DNA from: UBA4744 sp963707435 | GTDB lineage: Bacteria; Actinomycetota; Acidimicrobiia; Spongiisociales; UBA4744 | Assembly (NCBI GenBank): GCA_963707435.1 | Contig: CAVPPF010000005.1 | Coordinates: 558,001-622,000 of the forward strand | Reading direction: 5' to 3' | DNA length: 64,000 nucleotides | Part shown: piece by piece, positions 60,574-64,000 of the stretch | Position numbering within the stretch: the first letter of the stretch is position 1 | Layout of the letters: every line of letters begins with the position of its first letter | Position numbers and translations under genes: made by a program | Notes under the pieces: model-generated | What the model saw: the letters and a program-made list of their open reading frames with translations, nothing else | The model's database searches: none | Told to the model about the DNA's origin: nothing

Positions 60574-61431
60574 CTATACGATCAGCGACTCGATGGGCAG
60601 CACCAGGATCCCGCCGGCGCCTGCTTCCTTCAGACGCGGCAGGACCTGCCACACGTCCTGCGCGTCGACCACCGAGTGCACAGCCACCTTGCCGTTGTGG
60701 GCCAGCGGCACCACGGAGGGCGCTTCAATTCCCGGAATGATCTCCTCGATCGCTGCGAGCGCTTCCAGGGGAGCATTCATGACCACGTACCGTTTGCTGC
60801 GAGCGGCGACGGCAGCCAGCAGCATCGTCACCACCTCTTGTTGCGCCACCGTCAGCCCATCTGCCGAGCCACGAGCGACGAGCACGGCTTGCGATTCGAG
60901 CAGCGTCGCGATTGGTCGCAGCCCGTTGACCATCATCGTGCTCCCGCTCGAAACCAGGTCGACGATCGTATCGGCCACGTCCAGCTTGGGAGCCACTTCG
61001 ACCGACCCGCGCAGGGGAATCACCGTGACATCGATCCCCTGCTTGGTGAAGAATTCACCGGTGACCCGGGGATGGGCAGTCGCGACCCGCATCCCTTCCA
61101 GCCCGGCCAGGTCGTCGATCGGCGATGCGTTGGGGACGGCCGCGGTCAACCGGCACCTGCCGAACCCGAGTTCGCCGACCACCTGCAGATCGGCACCGCT
61201 TTCCTGGAGAAGGTCGAGACCGGTCACCCCGAGGGCGGCCACCCCGTCCGCCACCATCTCGCACACATCTTCTGCACGGACGAACAGCAGTTCCATGTCC
61301 ACATTGGCAACCGGGGCGGACAGCGATCGCTCGGTACGCTCATACATCAGCCCGGCCTGCGAGAGCAAGCCGGCAGTGGGATTCTGCAGCCGACCCTTGT
61401 TCGGAATCGCCAAACGCAGCACCGGCTTCAT
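60574..61431 (-). CDS. hisG: ATP phosphoribosyltransferase, long form (HisG)
   Basis: A 285-residue long-form HisG, the first enzyme of histidine synthesis. The catalytic core spans RLAIPNKGRLQNP to DTIVDLVSSGSTM, and the C-terminal ~75 residues form the regulatory domain that senses histidine. The start ATG at 61431 overlaps the yerC-like stop by 4 bp; the longer frame is not conserved. As the long form it does not need HisZ. Confidence 0.96.
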   Translation of the reverse strand: MKPVLRLAIPNKGRLQNPTAGLLSQAGLMYERTERSLSAPVANVDMELLFVRAEDVCEMVADGVAALGVTGLDLLQESGADLQVVGELGFGRCRLTAAVPNASPIDDLAGLEGMRVATAHPRVTGEFFTKQGIDVTVIPLRGSVEVAPKLDVADTIVDLVSSGSTMMVNGLRPIATLLESQAVLVARGSADGLTVAQQEVVTMLLAAVAARSKRYVVMNAPLEALAAIEEIIPGIEAPSVVPLAHNGKVAVHSVVDAQDVWQVLPRLKEAGAGGILVLPIESLIV

Positions 61432-61733
61432 GCCGGTGCTCCCGAAGATCGCTCGAGCATCATCTGGTACCCGCCGGTACCGTGCTGAAGCCATTGATTG
61501 ATCCGGGTCACGGTCGCCGTCGAGGCGCCGGTCCGCTCGGCAATCTCCCGGTAGGCGATCCCCTGCGCGAGAAGTCGCACGACGGCCCAGCGCTGGGTTA
61601 TCTCCTCCAACTCCCGCAGGGTGCAGAGGTCGCGCAAGAACGCCGCTGCTTCTTCAACCGTGCGCAGCGACACGATCGCTTCGAGCAGCGGGAGGGTCTC
61701 GGCGGTCTGCCAGTCGTCACCCGGAGTCGTCAT
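61428..61733 (-). CDS. yerC: YerC/YecD-type TrpR-like transcriptional regulator
   Basis: A ~101-residue TrpR-fold protein. The pattern LRDLCTLRELEEITQRWAVV, then LAQGIAYREIAERTGASTATVTRINQWLQHG, is the YerC/YecD family, a relative of the tryptophan repressor. The first gene of the his operon, it probably regulates histidine genes. ATG at 61733 is preferred because a GGGA site is 6 bp upstream; ATG at 61745 is the longer option. The operator candidate lies at 61763-61786. Confidence 0.88.
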   Translation of the reverse strand: MTTPGDDWQTAETLPLLEAIVSLRTVEEAAAFLRDLCTLRELEEITQRWAVVRLLAQGIAYREIAERTGASTATVTRINQWLQHGTGGYQMMLERSSGAPA

Positions 61734-61762
61734 GTGCGTTCCCATTCCTTGTACGTTGTTTT

Positions 61763-61786
61763 AGCGTGATAGCACGTTAGCATGTT
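61763..61786. promoter_or_regulatory. Octamer-repeat operator in the divergent his promoter region
   Basis: Three 8-bp direct units AGCGTGAT, AGCACGTT and AGCATGTT in a row, each containing the AGC(R)YG core. The first two also form a CGTG-N4-CACG dyad. The site is in the ~75-bp gap between the yerC-his operon and hisA. TrpR-family dimers bind tandem half-sites 8 bp apart, so this is a good candidate for YerC autoregulation. Confidence 0.55.
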
Positions 61787-61808
61787 GCAACACCTAGAGG
61801 GGAAGCGA

Positions 61809-62534
61809 ATGGAGTTGCTGCCGGCGGTCGATGTGCTCAACGGAGCCGTGGTACGGCTCCGTCAGGGCAGAGAGAACGATGCAACGGTCTACGGAATCGA
61901 CCCTTCTGCCCAATTGCTGGCGTGGGAGGAGCAGGGCGCCCGCCTGGTGCATGTTGTCGATCTCGGAGGGGCCCTCGAAGGGGCCTGGGACGGCAGTCTG
62001 TGGCGAGAACTGGGGACCACAGGTGTTCGGTTCCAGGCGGGAGGGGGCATCCGGTCGCTCGAAGCGGCCACCGCGACCATCGACGCCGGTGCCGAACGTG
62101 TTGTTCTGGGTTCCACCGTCGTCTGGGACCCGGAGATGCTGGGCTCGGTCGTCGACTCGTTGGGGCCGGACCGGGTTGTGGCGGCGGTGGACGTACGGGA
62201 CGGGATGGCGGTCGGGGCCGGGTGGACCGACCGCGGGCAGCCTCTCGACCGAGTGCTCGACCGGCTGGCCGAGGCAGGCGTCCCCCGGGCCCTGGTGACC
62301 GGAATCGCCGGGGACGGGATGCTGACCGGCCCCGCCTTCAATCTCCTCGATCACTGTGTCGAAAGGGTGCCGGACATCGGGATCATCGCCTCCGGTGGTG
62401 TCGGCACCCTCGACGATCTCCGGAAGCTGCGGTCGATGCCCCTCGCCGGCGTCATCGTCGGAAGGGCGCTCTACGACGGCGCCTTCACCCTCCGTGAAGG
62501 ACGGGAGGTTCTCGCCGGGCGATTGAATCCCTAG
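61809..62534 (+). CDS. hisA: Phosphoribosylformimino-AICAR isomerase (HisA)
   Basis: A 241-residue TIM barrel. Catalytic aspartates are in LPAVDVLNGAVVRL and TGIAGDGMLTGP; the phosphate loops are GGGIRS and IASGGVGT. ATG at 61809 is preceded by GAGGGG; the more upstream ATG is weaker. It is the only his gene on the plus strand and is divergent from the rest. HisA and PriA are related and actinobacteria may use a bifunctional enzyme for both His and Trp; sequence alone does not decide. Confidence 0.93.
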   Translation: MELLPAVDVLNGAVVRLRQGRENDATVYGIDPSAQLLAWEEQGARLVHVVDLGGALEGAWDGSLWRELGTTGVRFQAGGGIRSLEAATATIDAGAERVVLGSTVVWDPEMLGSVVDSLGPDRVVAAVDVRDGMAVGAGWTDRGQPLDRVLDRLAEAGVPRALVTGIAGDGMLTGPAFNLLDHCVERVPDIGIIASGGVGTLDDLRKLRSMPLAGVIVGRALYDGAFTLREGREVLAGRLNP

Positions 62535-63661
62535 GCGGGCGAGCTCGGCTCCCGCTCGGCCAGATCCACCACGACGTCCGGATCCTCTCTGCGCGCGGTC
62601 TTGAGAGGAGAAAGCGTCCCGAGCGATTCCGCCACCACGACGGCGTCGTCTCCCTGCTCGAGACGAAAATCGGTCGGCGGGTTGATGAACGAGGACCCGT
62701 TCCGGCTCACCGCCAGGACCGTCGCCTGATGGTCGCGGCGCATACGCGTCGAGAGCTCATCGATGGACACCCCGAGGTAGTCGTCGGGCAGCTCAACCCG
62801 GTACAGCTCGGATCCCTCCCCGCCGGCGACCATGTCGGCTACCACCCGCGAAAGGCCCGGGTACATGGCGGTGCGAGCCAGGAGGTGGGCGGCCAGACGG
62901 GAGCTCACCAGCACCTCATCGACCTTGGCGCGGCGGAAATGTTCAACGTGCTTGGGATTGTTGACTTCGACGACCGTCCGCACGTCCGGCGCCAGGTTTT
63001 CGATCGCCAGAACGGTGAGAATCGAACGCATGTCGGCTTCATTGGAACCATCGGTCGGGCAGATGATGGCCGCCGCCGCCTCCTCGATGCCGGCCCGTTT
63101 CAGATCGTCGCCATTGGTCGTGTCACCCCGGACGAAGTACGCGTCGTCGCCTGCCGGATTCCGATCGGCTTCATGAACGACCACGACCTTCCGGTCGAAT
63201 TCATCCGAACGGAGCTCATCGATCAGGTCGCGAGCGGTGGCGTTCCATCCGCACACCACGATGTGATCCTTGTGTCCCGCTGCACCCATGCCCTGACCCT
63301 CCTTCAACAAGAAATCGATGACAAACCCAACCAGCGCCCCGGTGATCGTCGCGAAGATGCCGATTCCGAAGAGTGCCAGCAGCCAGCCGACCACCCAGCC
63401 CAGCGGCGTCGTCACGTGCGAGGCATCTCCCTGGCCGAGCACCGTCGTGATCCCCCAGTAGAACGACTCGGCCAACGCCGCCACCGTGAAGTCTTTCTCC
63501 AGGAGCGTGATGGCAATCGCGGCCAGCGAGACCACCACCACAAGACCGGACAGAAGGCCGAAGAAGAAACGACGGTCGACCTGTTTGGCAACGCGCCGGA
63601 CGTGCCACTTGATCCGCCGCAGCAAAGCCGAATGAAAAAGCTTGCCGATACGCTCTCTCAC
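62531..63661 (-). CDS. Potassium channel-like protein with RCK/TrkA-N domain and altered filter
   Basis: A 376-residue two-TM channel-like protein. TM1 is at residues ~33-54, the pore loop at 66-80, TM2 at 88-117; a RCK/TrkA-N NAD-binding domain (DHIVVCGWNATARDLIDEL) begins near 131 and a TrkA-C-like domain ends the protein. The selectivity filter is T73-V-L-G-Q-G-D79 instead of T-V-G-Y-G-D. GxGD is kept but the first G-Y is replaced by L-G-Q, so ion selectivity is uncertain. The 3' end overlaps hisA convergently by 4 bp. Confidence 0.85.
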   Translation of the reverse strand: MRERIGKLFHSALLRRIKWHVRRVAKQVDRRFFFGLLSGLVVVVSLAAIAITLLEKDFTVAALAESFYWGITTVLGQGDASHVTTPLGWVVGWLLALFGIGIFATITGALVGFVIDFLLKEGQGMGAAGHKDHIVVCGWNATARDLIDELRSDEFDRKVVVVHEADRNPAGDDAYFVRGDTTNGDDLKRAGIEEAAAAIICPTDGSNEADMRSILTVLAIENLAPDVRTVVEVNNPKHVEHFRRAKVDEVLVSSRLAAHLLARTAMYPGLSRVVADMVAGGEGSELYRVELPDDYLGVSIDELSTRMRRDHQATVLAVSRNGSSFINPPTDFRLEQGDDAVVVAESLGTLSPLKTARREDPDVVVDLAEREPSSPA

Positions 63662-63744
63662 GGAGTCCTCCCTCTCCCGACCAGGAAACTACTCGACCAA
63701 ACTGCGGGGTGACGGCCGGAGAACGAGAAAGAGGAGCAAACAGA

Positions 63745-64000
63745 ATGGATGGACACGGGCGCCGGATCCGACGTTTCTCCTTGATCGTGTCCATTGCAGG
63801 ACTGACCGTTGCGGGGTTCTGGTACGGGCTCAGCGCCCTGATCGGACATCCCCTCACCAACGAGGTGCTCCTGATAGCCCATCGGGGTGGGCCCATCGAC
63901 CATCCGGAGAACACCCTCGTTGCGTTTCGCCAGGCCATCGCCGGAGGAGCCGGGTGGCTGGAGTTCGATGTCCAGATGAGCAAGGACGGTGAACTGGTCG
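63745..64000 (+). CDS. Glycerophosphodiester phosphodiesterase, 3'-truncated by the window edge
   Basis: An N-terminal transmembrane or signal segment (about residues 12-30) is followed by LLIAHRGGPIDHPENTLVAF, then AGWLEFDVQMSKDGELV, the conserved HR-ENT and E-x-D motifs of the GDPD family. The catalytic HRG is His48. ATG at 63745 has GAGGAG 8 bp upstream. The frame runs off the end at 64000. The enzyme releases glycerol-3-phosphate from deacylated phospholipids. Confidence 0.9.
   Translation, partial: MDGHGRRIRRFSLIVSIAGLTVAGFWYGLSALIGHPLTNEVLLIAHRGGPIDHPENTLVAFRQAIAGGAGWLEFDVQMSKDGELV

Noticed and set aside
59167..61488. A 773-residue plus-strand open frame opposite the his genes
   Set aside because: It is antisense to hisD and hisG, has no family motif and no ribosome-binding site; in GC-rich DNA such long antisense frames are expected.

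Overview
The window is a gene-dense chromosomal segment of a GC-rich actinobacterium. Two lipoproteins (12.1 and 49.0 kb) carry the threonine-rich linker after the lipobox cysteine that is common in Acidimicrobiia-like lineages. Other lineage hints are a YerC-type TrpR-like regulator heading a his operon, many GTG/TTG starts, and the absence of any outer-membrane gene. I cannot fix the taxonomy further. No rRNA, tRNA, CRISPR, phage or IS element was recognised.

Layout. 0-9 kb is mostly housekeeping on the minus strand: the end of glpX (+), a HAD protein, HU, a GTDC1/QTMAN-like glycosyltransferase, a GNAT protein, a CDP-alcohol phosphatidyltransferase with a lysophospholipid acyltransferase, recR, ybaB and dnaX. 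9-16 kb (plus) holds an ABC-2 type exporter, a 5'(3')-deoxyribonucleotidase-like protein and a PhnDCE-like importer whose permease has an extra extracytoplasmic domain. 16-28 kb is mixed: dGTPase, PEBP, aldo/keto reductase, nitroreductase, dodecin, a large secreted ExeM/NucH-type nuclease, a frameshifted crotonase, MgtC, mannose-1-phosphate guanylyltransferase and an M23 peptidase.

28-52 kb is the most interesting part. It has two divergent units that look like one nitrogen-salvage (purine/ureide) module. Unit 1 is centred on a GntR/UTRA regulator: minus strand gntR, YgeW-like carbamoyltransferase, plant-type hydroxypyruvate reductase, aminotransferase; plus strand an ATCase-like carbamoyltransferase, carbamate kinase, a threonine-synthase-like enzyme, a fold-type II PLP enzyme, glutamate dehydrogenase and an unknown 130-residue protein. 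Unit 2 is minus strand xdhD-ssnA-ygfK, and plus strand a thiamine-binding-fold protein, a YheO-like HTH regulator and a BMP-type nucleoside ABC importer. XdhD, SsnA, YgfK, YgeW and carbamate kinase are the core of the yge/ygf gene set that E. coli and gut anaerobes use for purine/uric-acid breakdown. Here they come with a second carbamoyltransferase, a SsnA lacking its N-terminal part, and possible shared operators. The inferred logic is purine import, hydroxylation and deamination, ureide cleavage to carbamoyl phosphate, ATP from carbamate kinase, and carbon and nitrogen recovery through the aminotransferase, reductase and GDH.

52-64 kb is amino-acid biosynthesis: metZ, lysA, metX, then the tightly overlapping minus-strand yerC-hisG-hisD-hisC-hisB-hisH-hisF-hisIE operon with hisA divergent from it. 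A K+ channel-like protein with an altered filter and the start of a glycerophosphodiester phosphodiesterase follow.

Two intergenic repeat families recur: arrays of a 7-bp GTACNNN unit (3.0, 11.3, 35.4, 50.1 and 55.6 kb) and GC-rich hairpins (16.1, 17.9 and 27.8 kb).
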